From: CALCNS01 sp937897315
GTDB lineage: Bacteria > Bacillota > JAAYKD01
DNA length: 46,469 nt
Assembly (NCBI GenBank): GCA_036744005.1
Contig: DAINOJ010000017.1
Span: forward strand, 1-46,469
Direction: 5' to 3'
Both the position numbers and the translations under genes were made by a program. The notes beneath the pieces are model-generated. The model had not been told where the DNA came from, did no database searches, and saw nothing but the letters and a program-made list of their open reading frames with translations. Below are positions 7,711-16,341 of this stretch, one piece after another (positions within the stretch are counted from its first letter, which is position 1; every line of letters starts with the position of its first letter).

Positions 7711-8958
7711 ATGCAACAATCCAGACTGATTCGTGAGAAGCTGGAACAAGCCACCGAAATGATGAAACAACTCTCTATTGACTGCTGGTGCACTTACGTT
7801 CGGGAAACCATTGAGAACCGAGATCCAGCCATGGCCTTCCTAGCAGGAGATGGTCATGTCGTGTGGGAAGCCGCCTTCCTTCTTTACAAAAACGGCAGAA
7901 AAGTAGCAATCCTCGGAGCAGGTGACCACGGAAATTATAAGAGCTTAGGAATTTATGATGAAGTCATACCTTATGTCGAGTCATTTCGTGCTCCGCTAAG
8001 AGCCGAATTGATGAAAGAGAATCCTTCCAACATCGCGCTGAACTATTCTGTGGATTCTGTTTCTGCAGATGGGTTAAGTCATGGTATGTTTTTAAAACTT
8101 TCCAGCTATCTACCTGAGTGGGAAACCCGATTTTGTTCGGCAGAACCTATCATAGACCATTTGAGAAAATGTAAAACCGGAGAAGAGAAAAAGAGAATCG
8201 TTGCCGCAGCTTGGGAAACTTTAGAGTTGTTTGGTTTGTTGACGCAAGAACTTCGACCTGGTTGGACTCTTCGTAACATTTCGGATTTTATGCATAACAA
8301 GATGACAGAACGACATTTGGGTGCGTCTTGGAACTGGCATGATGATCCGGGTATTACTTCCGGGCCTAACATGAGTGCCGGGCACGCGAAACCGGATGAT
8401 ACTTTGGTCGAACCCGGCCATATCCTTCATTTGGATTTTGGGATTAAGAAAGATGGTTATTGTTCTGATTATCAACGATGCTGGTATATTCTCAAACCAG
8501 GCGAAACCACAGCACCTCCCGATATTCAGAAAGCTTTTGATACAGTTCAAGACGGAATCCGTTTGGCTGCGTCCCTCATCCAACCGGGAATTCCCGGTTG
8601 GCAGGTTGATCAAGCTGTACGTACCTTTTTAGAGGAGCGTGGTTACCCGGTATATCAGCATGCCTTAGGTCACCAAGTTGGCATTTGGGCACACGATGGA
8701 GGTTCGGTGCTGGGCCCCAGATGGGAAAGATACGGCAATCGACCGTATCATGTATTGGAACAAGGGCAAATATTCACTCTCGAATTTGGGGTAGACACGT
8801 CAGGTGGTTATTTGGCACAAGAAGAGGTGATAGAAATCACCGAAGACGGCTGTCGCTTCTTGATACCGATGCAAAAGCAGCTATGGTTGGTTCAATGGTT
8901 TACAGATGAAAACATACGAAAAGAAGTGGAATCGCATGGATTCCCGAGAGGAGTTTAA
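7711..8958 (+). CDS. M24 family metallopeptidase (Xaa-Pro aminopeptidase-like)
   Basis: A 415-residue pita-bread aminopeptidase. The N-terminal creatinase-like domain (about 1-150) is followed by the M24 domain with all five metal ligands in order: D242 (HLDFG), D253 (CSDYQR), H321 (LGHQVG), E358 (TLEFG) and E372 (QEEVIEI). An upstream in-frame extension exists, but the start at 7711 is chosen because AAAGGAG lies seven bases before it and the extension overlaps the preceding gene. No signal peptide: a cytoplasmic peptidase that trims proline-containing peptides or dipeptides, in line with the following asparaginase. Only four bases separate its stop from the asparaginase start. Confidence 0.9.
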   Translation: MQQSRLIREKLEQATEMMKQLSIDCWCTYVRETIENRDPAMAFLAGDGHVVWEAAFLLYKNGRKVAILGAGDHGNYKSLGIYDEVIPYVESFRAPLRAELMKENPSNIALNYSVDSVSADGLSHGMFLKLSSYLPEWETRFCSAEPIIDHLRKCKTGEEKKRIVAAAWETLELFGLLTQELRPGWTLRNISDFMHNKMTERHLGASWNWHDDPGITSGPNMSAGHAKPDDTLVEPGHILHLDFGIKKDGYCSDYQRCWYILKPGETTAPPDIQKAFDTVQDGIRLAASLIQPGIPGWQVDQAVRTFLEERGYPVYQHALGHQVGIWAHDGGSVLGPRWERYGNRPYHVLEQGQIFTLEFGVDTSGGYLAQEEVIEITEDGCRFLIPMQKQLWLVQWFTDENIRKEVESHGFPRGV

Positions 8959-8962
8959 CATC

Positions 8963-9961
8963 ATGTCAAGTAATAAAGCGAAAGTTTTGTTGATAGCTAC
9001 CGGGGGAACCATAGCAGGAAAAGGTTCGCCAGGAAAAACAACAAATTATCGGCCGGGAGAAATCTCTGTGGAAGCTCTCTTGGACAGCGTTCCCGGTATT
9101 GACGAATTGGCAGAGATTGAAGCCATACAATTTTTAAATATTGGATCAATCGCCATCACTCATCAGGATTGGTTGCGTTTGGCTAACCTTATTAATCTTA
9201 AATTTTCGGAAGATAGTAGTCTTACTGGAGTCGTTATCACCCATGGAACCGATACCTTGGAAGAAACTGCTTATTTCCTTCATTTAACGGTGAAAGATCC
9301 TCGCCCGGTGGTGGTGGTTGGCTCTATGCGACCAGCGACTGCAATATCTGCGGATGGCCCTTTGAATTTACTCAATGCTGTGCGAGTCGCTATTGATCCG
9401 GAAGCTGTAGGAAAAGGTGTGTTAGTTGTTTTGAATGATGAAATTCACTGTGCTAGAGATGTGACCAAAAGCAACGCGAACAAGGTCGAAACGTTCCAAA
9501 GCTTGTATAGTGGTCCATTGGGCTTTGTCAAAGGTGAAGAGGTGCGATTCTATCATCAACCTTCTCGACTCCACACCTATCAGACGATTTTCGATGTCAG
9601 TGAAATGACCGATTTGCCTCGTGTGGATATTGCTTATTCGCATATCATGGCGGATGGAGTTGCTATTGAAGCATACCAATCAGCAGGAGCAAAAGGCATT
9701 GTAGTTGCTGCAGCTGGGGCAGGTGCGATTACTCGCGCCATGGGTACTTCCTTGGAGAAAGCAGTTCAGGCCGGCCTAGTTGTGCTCATTGGGACGAGAA
9801 CCGGAGCTGGCTTAGTCGGACCAGCAAAACCCACTCAAGAAGAAAGGGGAATACTAACTGCCGACAATCTAAACCCTCAGAAGGCCCGTGTTTTATTAAG
9901 CTTAGCTTTAGCACATAGTCAAGAGACCTTAAAAATTCAGGATTGGATCAACCACTGTTAA
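8963..9961 (+). CDS. L-asparaginase
   Basis: A 332-residue asparaginase converting asparagine to aspartate and ammonia. Catalytic residues are present: T13 in IATGGTIAG, the T96-D97 pair in THGTDTLEETA, and K169 in RDVTKSNANK. The sequence pattern is closest to type II enzymes, but there is no signal peptide, so it acts in the cytosol on peptide-derived asparagine. An in-frame ATG at 8906 lies inside the M24 gene; the start at 8963 is preferred because GAGAGGAG lies nine bases upstream. Last gene of the unit, followed by a strong terminator. Confidence 0.93.
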   Translation: MSSNKAKVLLIATGGTIAGKGSPGKTTNYRPGEISVEALLDSVPGIDELAEIEAIQFLNIGSIAITHQDWLRLANLINLKFSEDSSLTGVVITHGTDTLEETAYFLHLTVKDPRPVVVVGSMRPATAISADGPLNLLNAVRVAIDPEAVGKGVLVVLNDEIHCARDVTKSNANKVETFQSLYSGPLGFVKGEEVRFYHQPSRLHTYQTIFDVSEMTDLPRVDIAYSHIMADGVAIEAYQSAGAKGIVVAAAGAGAITRAMGTSLEKAVQAGLVVLIGTRTGAGLVGPAKPTQEERGILTADNLNPQKARVLLSLALAHSQETLKIQDWINHC

Positions 9962-9965
9962 TGAC

Positions 9966-10006
9966 AAAAAGGGCTGTAGCAGACCATTCTACTTCAGCCC
10001 TTTTTT
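9966..10006. terminator. Bidirectional terminator
   Basis: Stem AAAAAGGGCTG (9966-9976) with CAGCCCTTTTTT (9995-10006), with a partly paired interior. A/T tracts on both sides allow it to end both the asparaginase and the convergent nitroreductase transcripts. Confidence 0.85.
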
Positions 10007-10011
10007 GCTTT

Positions 10012-10542
10012 CTATGACTCCCGCCACAGAATTTGACTTTCTTCCCATTGAGTTCGTGCCTCTTTCTTTTCATCCGGAACACCTATCGCAATAAGGCTTA
10101 GTGGTTCTAAATGTTCCGGAAGATGAACAATCTCTTTTGCCGACTCCACCCTGGTCTTGAGCGGATGTTGCCCAATCCATACAGCACCATATCCCAGTGC
10201 TTGTGCAGCTAACAAAACGTTTTGGGTCACAGCGGAGCAATCTTGAATCCAAAATTCTTTTGCTTCACCCTCATACATACGATGGCTATCACCGCTGACC
10301 AGAAAAGCAGCACTTGCCTTTGTGAGCATCTTTCCATAAGGATTCACTTCAGCTAGCTGATCTAGAATCTTACGATTCGTAATAATCGTAATATGCCAAG
10401 GTCGACGATTGGATGCGGATGGTGCTGCAAATCCTGCCTCCGAAATCCAAAGTAAATGATCCTTAGGAATGCTTTCTCCGGTAAATCGCCTAATGCTTCT
10501 TCTTTCAAATAGTAACTGTAATCTTTCTACATGCTCTCTCAT
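10012..10542 (-). CDS. Nitroreductase family protein
   Basis: A 176-residue flavin-dependent nitroreductase. Conserved features are the N-terminal RRSIRRFTG (residues 15-23), the S-A-S-N-R-R-P-W phosphate-binding loop near 43, the central Q-N-VLLAA-ALGYGAVWIG helix near 110-124, and the C-terminal LIAIGVPDE. This size suits the small oxidoreductases that reduce nitro compounds, quinones or flavins with NAD(P)H; no substrate can be read off. The ATG has an AAAGGAG site. It begins 14 bases after the GIY-YIG gene ends, so the two form an operon. Confidence 0.88.
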   Translation of the reverse strand: MREHVERLQLLFERRSIRRFTGESIPKDHLLWISEAGFAAPSASNRRPWHITIITNRKILDQLAEVNPYGKMLTKASAAFLVSGDSHRMYEGEAKEFWIQDCSAVTQNVLLAAQALGYGAVWIGQHPLKTRVESAKEIVHLPEHLEPLSLIAIGVPDEKKEARTQWEESQILWRES

Positions 10543-10556
10543 AGTAGACTCCTTTC

Positions 10557-11006
10557 TTATTTCGCATAAAAAATCAATGCGTGTTCAAAGTTCGCTAGAA
10601 TCGCTTCCACTATTCCTTCGCTTTCACAAAAGTATAAATGTGATGGGCAATGACAATCGGAAGAACCGAACCGAGGAATATTCTCCATGGACAAACATTC
10701 CATTGTATCTGCCAGCTTGCATTCTTGAAGAATAGTCTGATCGAAACCCCACACTGCGATTGGATGACTCTGTGCTCTCAGATAATCGATGTGCCATTTT
10801 TTCTTTCCACTACCCATCCAATGTCTATTCAATCGATGCTGTGCATTCCTTTTGGCGCTCCCGATATAAGCATATATTCCTCCGGAAAATGTAATGTCCC
10901 CTATTTTCCCAACTTCAATATGGCATGTATGGGGCAACTTGAGCAGAAGGCAGTACGTGATGGGCTCTATGTACGGAGTCTTCAATGGCATTTGCTCTAC
11001 GACCAA
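10557..11006 (-). CDS. GIY-YIG nuclease family protein (DUF123)
   Basis: A 149-residue protein. After a short beta-strand lead it has the GIY-YIG core GGIYAYIGSA near 43-52, the conserved Arg region RLNRHW near 59-64, then KKWHIDYLR, and a late C.SE..V.A segment carrying the catalytic-type Glu near 131. The C-x-C-P-S-H stretch is typical of the DUF123 subgroup, whose function is unknown. The start is TTG at 11006, five bases after a GAGGTG site; an internal ATG at 10991 is an alternative. Upstream gene of the nitroreductase pair. Confidence 0.8.
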   Translation of the reverse strand: MVVEQMPLKTPYIEPITYCLLLKLPHTCHIEVGKIGDITFSGGIYAYIGSAKRNAQHRLNRHWMGSGKKKWHIDYLRAQSHPIAVWGFDQTILQECKLADTMECLSMENIPRFGSSDCHCPSHLYFCESEGIVEAILANFEHALIFYAK

Positions 11007-11057
11007 AACATCACCTCTTTCGTTGGCTCCACACTATAAGAAATATTCTGCATAATA

Positions 11058-11086
11058 TGGACAAAGACCTGCCGATGAGGTAAGAT
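11058..11086 (+). promoter_or_regulatory. Promoter for SpoVB-like flippase gene
   Basis: TGGACA (11058-11063) and TAAGAT (11081-11086) are separated by exactly 17 bp, just ahead of the AGGAGG site and GTG start of the next gene. Each box differs from consensus at one or two positions. Confidence 0.55.
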
Positions 11087-11109
11087 TACTGATATGAGGA
11101 GGTGATGCA

Positions 11110-12666
11110 GTGGAGATGTTACCTCAAAAACGATTTGAAAAACAATCTTTTTTGACCGGTGCGATGATTTTGAGTGTTGCAGGATTGATCAGTCAGCTAT
11201 TTGGTGTCTTTTCTAAAATCTTCCTTTTATGGCTGATTGGTGAAGAAGGCGTCGGCATTTACAATTACCCTTATCCCTTTTTTGCGATTATCTTATCTTT
11301 CTCATCCATCGGCTTCAATGTTGCAATTTCCAAACTAGTCTCTGAATTTCGTGCCAAAAAAGATGAATATCACGCCGATAAAGTGTTTCGCTTAGGTATG
11401 AAGCTCAGTCTATATCTAGGTATGGCAGGAACTCTTTTGTTATTTCTCGTGTCCTATCCCATGGCCTCATGGGTTCATAGAGACAACAGAGCTCTTTTCT
11501 CCTATATCGCATTAGCTCCTACTGCCTTTCTAACCTCCTTCCAAGCGGTATATCGTGGGTATTTTCAGGGTTTGCAGAACATGAAACCCAACGCAATCTC
11601 CCAATTAATCGAACAAGGGTTCCGAATTCTGGTGATGTTAAGTTTGGCTTGGCTTTTCAAGCCATTTGGCTTGACTTACGCAGCTGCGGGTGCTACCCTT
11701 GGGGCAGCTGCAGGAGCCATCGGTGCATCTCTTTACTTACGCCACCTGTTTCAGCTTCAGACGATACCTATGGCAGATAGCAAACCGAAAAGAAGATATA
11801 CTACGAAAGCAATCTATCGAAAAATCTTACAATATGCAATCCCTATTAGTTTCGCCGGTATAGGGTTACCCACATTTCTTTTGGCAGATTCCATGATTAT
11901 CACAAATCGCCTTCTAGCCATTGGAGTTTCTTTGTCTGAAGCCACTGCTTCTTATGGAATCTTCTCCAATAATGCCATGAGTTTAATTACTCTTCCAACC
12001 ATTATCACAGGTGCTCTGTTCGTCACTTTGGTACCTGCTATTGCCGAAGCTAAAGCTTTGCAGAATGGTCATAAAATACAATACTTATCACAGAAAGCAT
12101 TGCACTGGACCCTCATTTTTGCTCTACCTGCAGCAGTAGGAATGTGGAATGTAGCCCCATCATTGACCAGCGTACTAAAAATGGGCACACAAACCGGGTT
12201 ACTACTACAGACATTGACCTATGGATTACCTTTTATCGCAATACAGCAAGTGACATCCGGGCTCCTTCAAGGGATGGGTTTTTCGAGCAAACCAGTTCAA
12301 CACATGATGATGGGTGCATTAGCAAAGTTTGTTGGAAATCTCATTTTTATTACCTTATGGGGAATTCAAGGAGCTGCTTGGAGTACCGTTTTAGGGTTCT
12401 TCATTGCAGCATCTCTTAACACTTATCACATCTTACGTTACTTGAACTTTGTTCCCAAACTAATTAAAGATCTTTTGAAACCTTGCCTAGCTACAACTAT
12501 CATGGCCTTGTGTCTACATTTTGTCCATCCATTGTTTTTATCGAACCTGTCCGCACCACTAGTATTGGGGTTACAGACCTTCATCGGTATCCTCGTCTAC
12601 GCTCTTGTGATGTTATTATCCGGTGGAGTACAAAAGTCAGACCTTGCTTTGTTTAGAAAACCTTAA
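11110..12666 (+). CDS. SpoVB-like MOP-superfamily lipid flippase
   Basis: A 518-residue integral membrane protein with about 14 hydrophobic segments, the size and layout of SpoVB/Wzx-type polysaccharide transporters (MOP superfamily). The N-terminus fits: a positively charged lead, then the GAMILSVAGLISQLFGVFSK helix and an EEGVGIYNYPYP loop near 43-60. Relatives move lipid-linked sugars such as lipid II or teichuronic precursors across the membrane. The start is a GTG at 11110, seven bases after a GAGGAGG site. Monocistronic: its own promoter and a very strong terminator bracket it. Confidence 0.88.
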   Translation: MEMLPQKRFEKQSFLTGAMILSVAGLISQLFGVFSKIFLLWLIGEEGVGIYNYPYPFFAIILSFSSIGFNVAISKLVSEFRAKKDEYHADKVFRLGMKLSLYLGMAGTLLLFLVSYPMASWVHRDNRALFSYIALAPTAFLTSFQAVYRGYFQGLQNMKPNAISQLIEQGFRILVMLSLAWLFKPFGLTYAAAGATLGAAAGAIGASLYLRHLFQLQTIPMADSKPKRRYTTKAIYRKILQYAIPISFAGIGLPTFLLADSMIITNRLLAIGVSLSEATASYGIFSNNAMSLITLPTIITGALFVTLVPAIAEAKALQNGHKIQYLSQKALHWTLIFALPAAVGMWNVAPSLTSVLKMGTQTGLLLQTLTYGLPFIAIQQVTSGLLQGMGFSSKPVQHMMMGALAKFVGNLIFITLWGIQGAAWSTVLGFFIAASLNTYHILRYLNFVPKLIKDLLKPCLATTIMALCLHFVHPLFLSNLSAPLVLGLQTFIGILVYALVMLLSGGVQKSDLALFRKP

Positions 12667-12668
12667 GC

Positions 12669-12726
12669 TTCAATGCAAAATACCACGGTTCTTATCGTGG
12701 TATTTTGCATTGAAACTTATTTTTTT
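12669..12726 (+). terminator. Strong terminator, 19-bp perfect stem
   Basis: Perfect 19-bp arms (12669-12687 and 12696-12714) with an 8-nt loop, then an A/T stretch with seven T at 12719-12726. It ends the flippase gene. Confidence 0.9.
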
Positions 12727-12811
12727 GCTATTTTAACCTATTTTTGGGAAGGAATTCATCATATTCTAGTTGAAGTATAGGTGAAACGACTACGGAAAGG
12801 TAGGTAGCAAG

Positions 12812-14824
12812 ATGCAAAAAAGACTACTAATGAAGGAGGACCTGTTAACCTTACGATTAACAGGCGACCCTCAGATTTCTCCTGAGGGAGATTGGCTGGC
12901 TTATGTACTTTCATCAGTGAATGCGAAAGAAAACGGATACGAGTCTTCCCTCTTCGGAATCAAAACCTCAGGTGGTGAACCTTTCCGTTTGACAGCCGGG
13001 CCTTCTGATTCCAAACCAAGATTCAGTCCTACCGGAAGAGAATTAGCTTTTCTTTCCAAACGCTCTGGTAGCTCCCAGATTTGGATATTACCCTTACAAA
13101 AGGGTGAAGCAACTCAGTTTACAAAAATAAAAGGTGGCATTAGTGATTATCGTTGGTTGCCAGATGGAAATGGTTTCGTTTACACTGCAATGCTCGATGA
13201 TAAAGGAGTTCGTGAAGAGACTGCGGTCGATGATGAAAGTGATTTTTTTGTGAAGCACAATAAAGATGTGAAGACCATTGAAACATTGTATTACAAAATG
13301 GATGGTGTGGGTTATTTGGGGCGAAATCGACCTCAACTCGTTTATCATACCAAAGATAATGCTCCTTTGCAGCTGACTACGGGTCCACAATTTGTTTATC
13401 AGCTTTGTGATATCGATTGCACGGGAAGGCGAATTCTTTTTACCAGTCGGCAAGATGATGATTGGGGTAGAAACGCCTGGTCCAGTTATCTCTATGAATA
13501 CAGCATGGAAGAAGCGAAAGTTCGTTATTTAATCTGTAAAGATTTAGATGTAGCACAAGCGACCTATAGTCCAAAGGGTGATCGAATCGCGCTGCTTGCT
13601 TCCCAATCCGATATTTCCGGTGGAAATGTTCGGCTCTATGTTTTGCCAACGCAAGGTGGTGAACCAGAACCATGCATCACGTATTTCGATCGTACATTAA
13701 GTAATATTGGTCTATGTGATATACCAATACAAGGTCAAACACCCTTGGTTTGGGGTTGGGGGGCAAAATCAGTCTTCGTCCCGGTTAGTGACAGTGGCAA
13801 AGTATCGATCTTAAAAGTATTTGTCGATACGCAAAAAATCGAAACCGTCGTCGAAGGCGAAAGGGTTATTTTTAGCTATTCCTTTAGTGCCAATGGACGA
13901 AGAATTGCCTTTGCAGCTACACAATTTGATAACCCAGCGGATGTGTACTATTTTGATACAGAAATCGAAGGAAGCCGAAGCAAAGAGAAAAAACTGACTG
14001 ATGTGAATAAAGAGTGGCTTGCTCAGATTAAGTTAAGCATTCCCGAACATATGAAGGCCCGAGCCAACCGTAAATCACCTGAAGTGGATTTATGGTTGAT
14101 GAAACCCACAGAATGGACCTCTAACCAAGAGTATCCCACTGTGCTAGAGATTCACGGTGGTCCGATGATGATGTATGCCCACGCATTCTTTTTTGAGTTT
14201 CAGCTTACTGCTGCTGCGGGATTTGGAGTCGTATTTAGTAATCCTCGCGGGTCACAAGGATACGGTGACGAATTTTGCACAATCATAGCCAAAGATTGGG
14301 GCAAAAAAGATTATGAGGATCTAATGGCTGTTCGCAAAAGAGTTTTAAGAAGATATAAATGGATCGACGAAAAACGATTCTCTGTTGGGGGAGGCTCATA
14401 TGGTGGCTTTATGACAGCTTGGATCATTGGGCACACAGATAAATTTAAAGCTGCGATTTGTAGCCGTCCTGTGATTCATTGGGCCGCCATGACCGGTACG
14501 TCTGATGGAAACTGGGCCTGGTTTAAGCGTTTCGACATGGTAACACCATGGGAAGATGACAAAGGTTATAAGCAACAATCCCCTTATTACTATGTGGATC
14601 GAGTGGTGACTCCGGTACTGATTGAAGTGCAAGAAGGTGATTTACGTTGTCCTTTTGAACAAGGGCAAATGTATTATGCTGCTCTCAAGTATCTAAATAA
14701 AGCACCCGTAAAATTTGTTACCTACCCTAACGAATTTCATGGTATGAGTCGGACCGGGAAACCTTGGCACAAAATTCATCGATTGGACCAAATCATTCAG
14801 TGGCTTACACAATACGGAGTGTAA
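12812..14824 (+). CDS. S9 family peptidase (acylaminoacyl-peptidase-like)
   Basis: A 670-residue prolyl-oligopeptidase family serine peptidase. Residues 1 to about 400 form the beta-propeller, with repeated blades ending in motifs such as GGEPFRLT and KGEATQFT. The C-terminal alpha/beta-hydrolase domain carries the triad: S529 in GGGSYGGFM, D610 in QEGDLRC and H643 in NEFHGMS. No signal peptide, so intracellular; family members hydrolyse short peptides or remove N-acylated residues. The propeller restricts substrates to small peptides. Start supported by an AAGGTAGG site. Monocistronic with a terminator downstream. Confidence 0.93.
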   Translation: MQKRLLMKEDLLTLRLTGDPQISPEGDWLAYVLSSVNAKENGYESSLFGIKTSGGEPFRLTAGPSDSKPRFSPTGRELAFLSKRSGSSQIWILPLQKGEATQFTKIKGGISDYRWLPDGNGFVYTAMLDDKGVREETAVDDESDFFVKHNKDVKTIETLYYKMDGVGYLGRNRPQLVYHTKDNAPLQLTTGPQFVYQLCDIDCTGRRILFTSRQDDDWGRNAWSSYLYEYSMEEAKVRYLICKDLDVAQATYSPKGDRIALLASQSDISGGNVRLYVLPTQGGEPEPCITYFDRTLSNIGLCDIPIQGQTPLVWGWGAKSVFVPVSDSGKVSILKVFVDTQKIETVVEGERVIFSYSFSANGRRIAFAATQFDNPADVYYFDTEIEGSRSKEKKLTDVNKEWLAQIKLSIPEHMKARANRKSPEVDLWLMKPTEWTSNQEYPTVLEIHGGPMMMYAHAFFFEFQLTAAAGFGVVFSNPRGSQGYGDEFCTIIAKDWGKKDYEDLMAVRKRVLRRYKWIDEKRFSVGGGSYGGFMTAWIIGHTDKFKAAICSRPVIHWAAMTGTSDGNWAWFKRFDMVTPWEDDKGYKQQSPYYYVDRVVTPVLIEVQEGDLRCPFEQGQMYYAALKYLNKAPVKFVTYPNEFHGMSRTGKPWHKIHRLDQIIQWLTQYGV

Positions 14825-14833
14825 ATATTTAAG

Positions 14834-14883
14834 AAAAGCAGCGATTTGATGCAAAAGCACTTGCCAAATCGGCTGCTTTTTTG
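14834..14883 (+). terminator. Rho-independent terminator
   Basis: AAAAGCAGCGATTTG (14834-14848) pairs with CAAATC-G-GCTGCTTTT (14865-14880) with a single bulge, followed by T. It ends the S9 peptidase gene. Confidence 0.88.
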
Positions 14884-14938
14884 TTATGATTCAGCGGTAA
14901 TTAGTTAAGGTCTCAATATCACAGAGGGGGCATACTTT

Positions 14939-16228
14939 TTGAATCAGCGTGCTAAAACAACACAGAAAATCTTCTTTGGCTATATGTTTACCATCAGCTG
15001 CCTAATACTTATTTCTGCATTTTACTTTCGAGATTCTGATATGTGGATGGGCTTTCAGAAAATTCTCACCACTCATACGGGTCTAACCATTGATTTCTTT
15101 GCTGTAGGAGGGTTATCTGCCACACTACTCAACGTCAGTATGGCAGGCTTTCTATCTTTGTTTGTCTTCTGGATTTCTAAAGCCGAAGCAAGCGGGCTTG
15201 GACTCATGGCATTTTTTATTATGCTCGGTTTCTCTTTCTTTGGTAAAACTGTTCTAAACTCTATTCCTATCATTCTGGGTACTTTCTTATATAGCAAGTT
15301 ACATAAACTCCCTTTTCGTCAAGTTGCCCCCATTGCTTTGTTTGCTTGTTCCTTAGCCCCAGCTGTTACGATGTTTGCCTTTGCGGAACGTCATCTCACC
15401 TTAAGTAGTATGGTTCGATATCCACTATCTTTGTTGGTTGGATTACTGGTTGGATTTTTGATCCCTATCATATCGCGACACACACCAAACATGCATAAAG
15501 GAATGAATATCTATAATGTCGGTCTATCTGGAGGGTTGGTGGCTTGGATGCTATATACTCTATACCGCAATCTCGTACTAGCTCCAGCAGGTGGTGCAAA
15601 TGAATCCATTTTACAAAGTAAGTTTAGTTCAGGTCTGCCTTACGAAATGACGTTGGTTTTAGCGATTCTATTTTTTGCAACTGCTTTATGGGGAGCCTTC
15701 TCCGCTCAGGTATTACACGATTCCTATACATCCTATCGAAACCTATGGTTAAGAAGCGGTCATCAATGTGACTTTGTGAAAACCGATGGCATTTCGGTCA
15801 CTTTATTGAATATGTCTATGATTGGGATATTTGGTACCATCTACTATCATGTTGTGAAAGCACCTTTTACTGGGCCTACCATAGGTGCTTTGCTATCAAT
15901 GGTATGCTTATCTGCTAACGGTGTCACGTTACGCAACGCCTGGCCACTCATCGCTGGATATATCCTTGCATCTTGGATGATGCCTTGGGGTCTTGGCACA
16001 CAGGTTATCGCTGTCACCGTTTCTTTCTCATTCGCATTATCCCCAATTACAGGCATATATGGATGGTATTGGGGAATCATAGCAGGATTTTTACACGCTT
16101 CTTTGGCCCCCTTTACTTCTGCCATTCACGGAGGGTTAACTTTGTATAACGGTGGTTTCTCTGCTGGATTGGTTGCATTATTTCTAGTTCCCATATTGGA
16201 AGCGACTAAAAAGCCTGAAAGACAATAG
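14939..16228 (+). CDS. DUF1576 polytopic membrane protein
   Basis: A 429-residue hydrophobic protein with about 11-12 membrane segments. It has an internal two-fold pattern: ISVTLLNMSMIGIFG near 280-295 echoes LSATLLNVSMAGFLS near 59-73, and HKGMNIYNVGLSGGLVA near 185-201 echoes HGGLTLYNGGFSAGLVA near 400-416. This matches the DUF1576 family, of unknown function, probably a transporter built from two inverted or tandem halves. The start is TTG at 14939, eight bases after an AGAGGGGG site. It stands between the S9 and M3 peptidases, so a peptide or amino-acid substrate is a fair guess only. Confidence 0.8.
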   Translation: MNQRAKTTQKIFFGYMFTISCLILISAFYFRDSDMWMGFQKILTTHTGLTIDFFAVGGLSATLLNVSMAGFLSLFVFWISKAEASGLGLMAFFIMLGFSFFGKTVLNSIPIILGTFLYSKLHKLPFRQVAPIALFACSLAPAVTMFAFAERHLTLSSMVRYPLSLLVGLLVGFLIPIISRHTPNMHKGMNIYNVGLSGGLVAWMLYTLYRNLVLAPAGGANESILQSKFSSGLPYEMTLVLAILFFATALWGAFSAQVLHDSYTSYRNLWLRSGHQCDFVKTDGISVTLLNMSMIGIFGTIYYHVVKAPFTGPTIGALLSMVCLSANGVTLRNAWPLIAGYILASWMMPWGLGTQVIAVTVSFSFALSPITGIYGWYWGIIAGFLHASLAPFTSAIHGGLTLYNGGFSAGLVALFLVPILEATKKPERQ

Positions 16229-16261
16229 CTGAATTCATTTAGGATCGCAAAGGAATATTTA

Positions 16262-16279
16262 TTGTATATATTGTATATA
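16262..16279. repeat. Tandem 9-bp repeat TTGTATATA
   Basis: Two perfect, adjacent copies of TTGTATATA at 16262-16270 and 16271-16279, in the gap before pepF. The second copy runs into TATATAG and could overlap a -10 element. Function unknown. Confidence 0.5.
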
Positions 16280-16341
16280 TAGAACAGAAAAGCTAAATTC
16301 AGAAACTATGAACCTCAACAAACAGTAAAGGAATGATCTTA

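Noticed and set aside
8221..8613. 130-codon minus-strand frame opposite the M24 peptidase
   Set aside because: Shadow of a gene with all catalytic residues conserved; no motif of its own.
10650..11039. 129-codon plus-strand frame opposite the GIY-YIG gene
   Set aside because: Antisense; the minus-strand frame has the family motifs.
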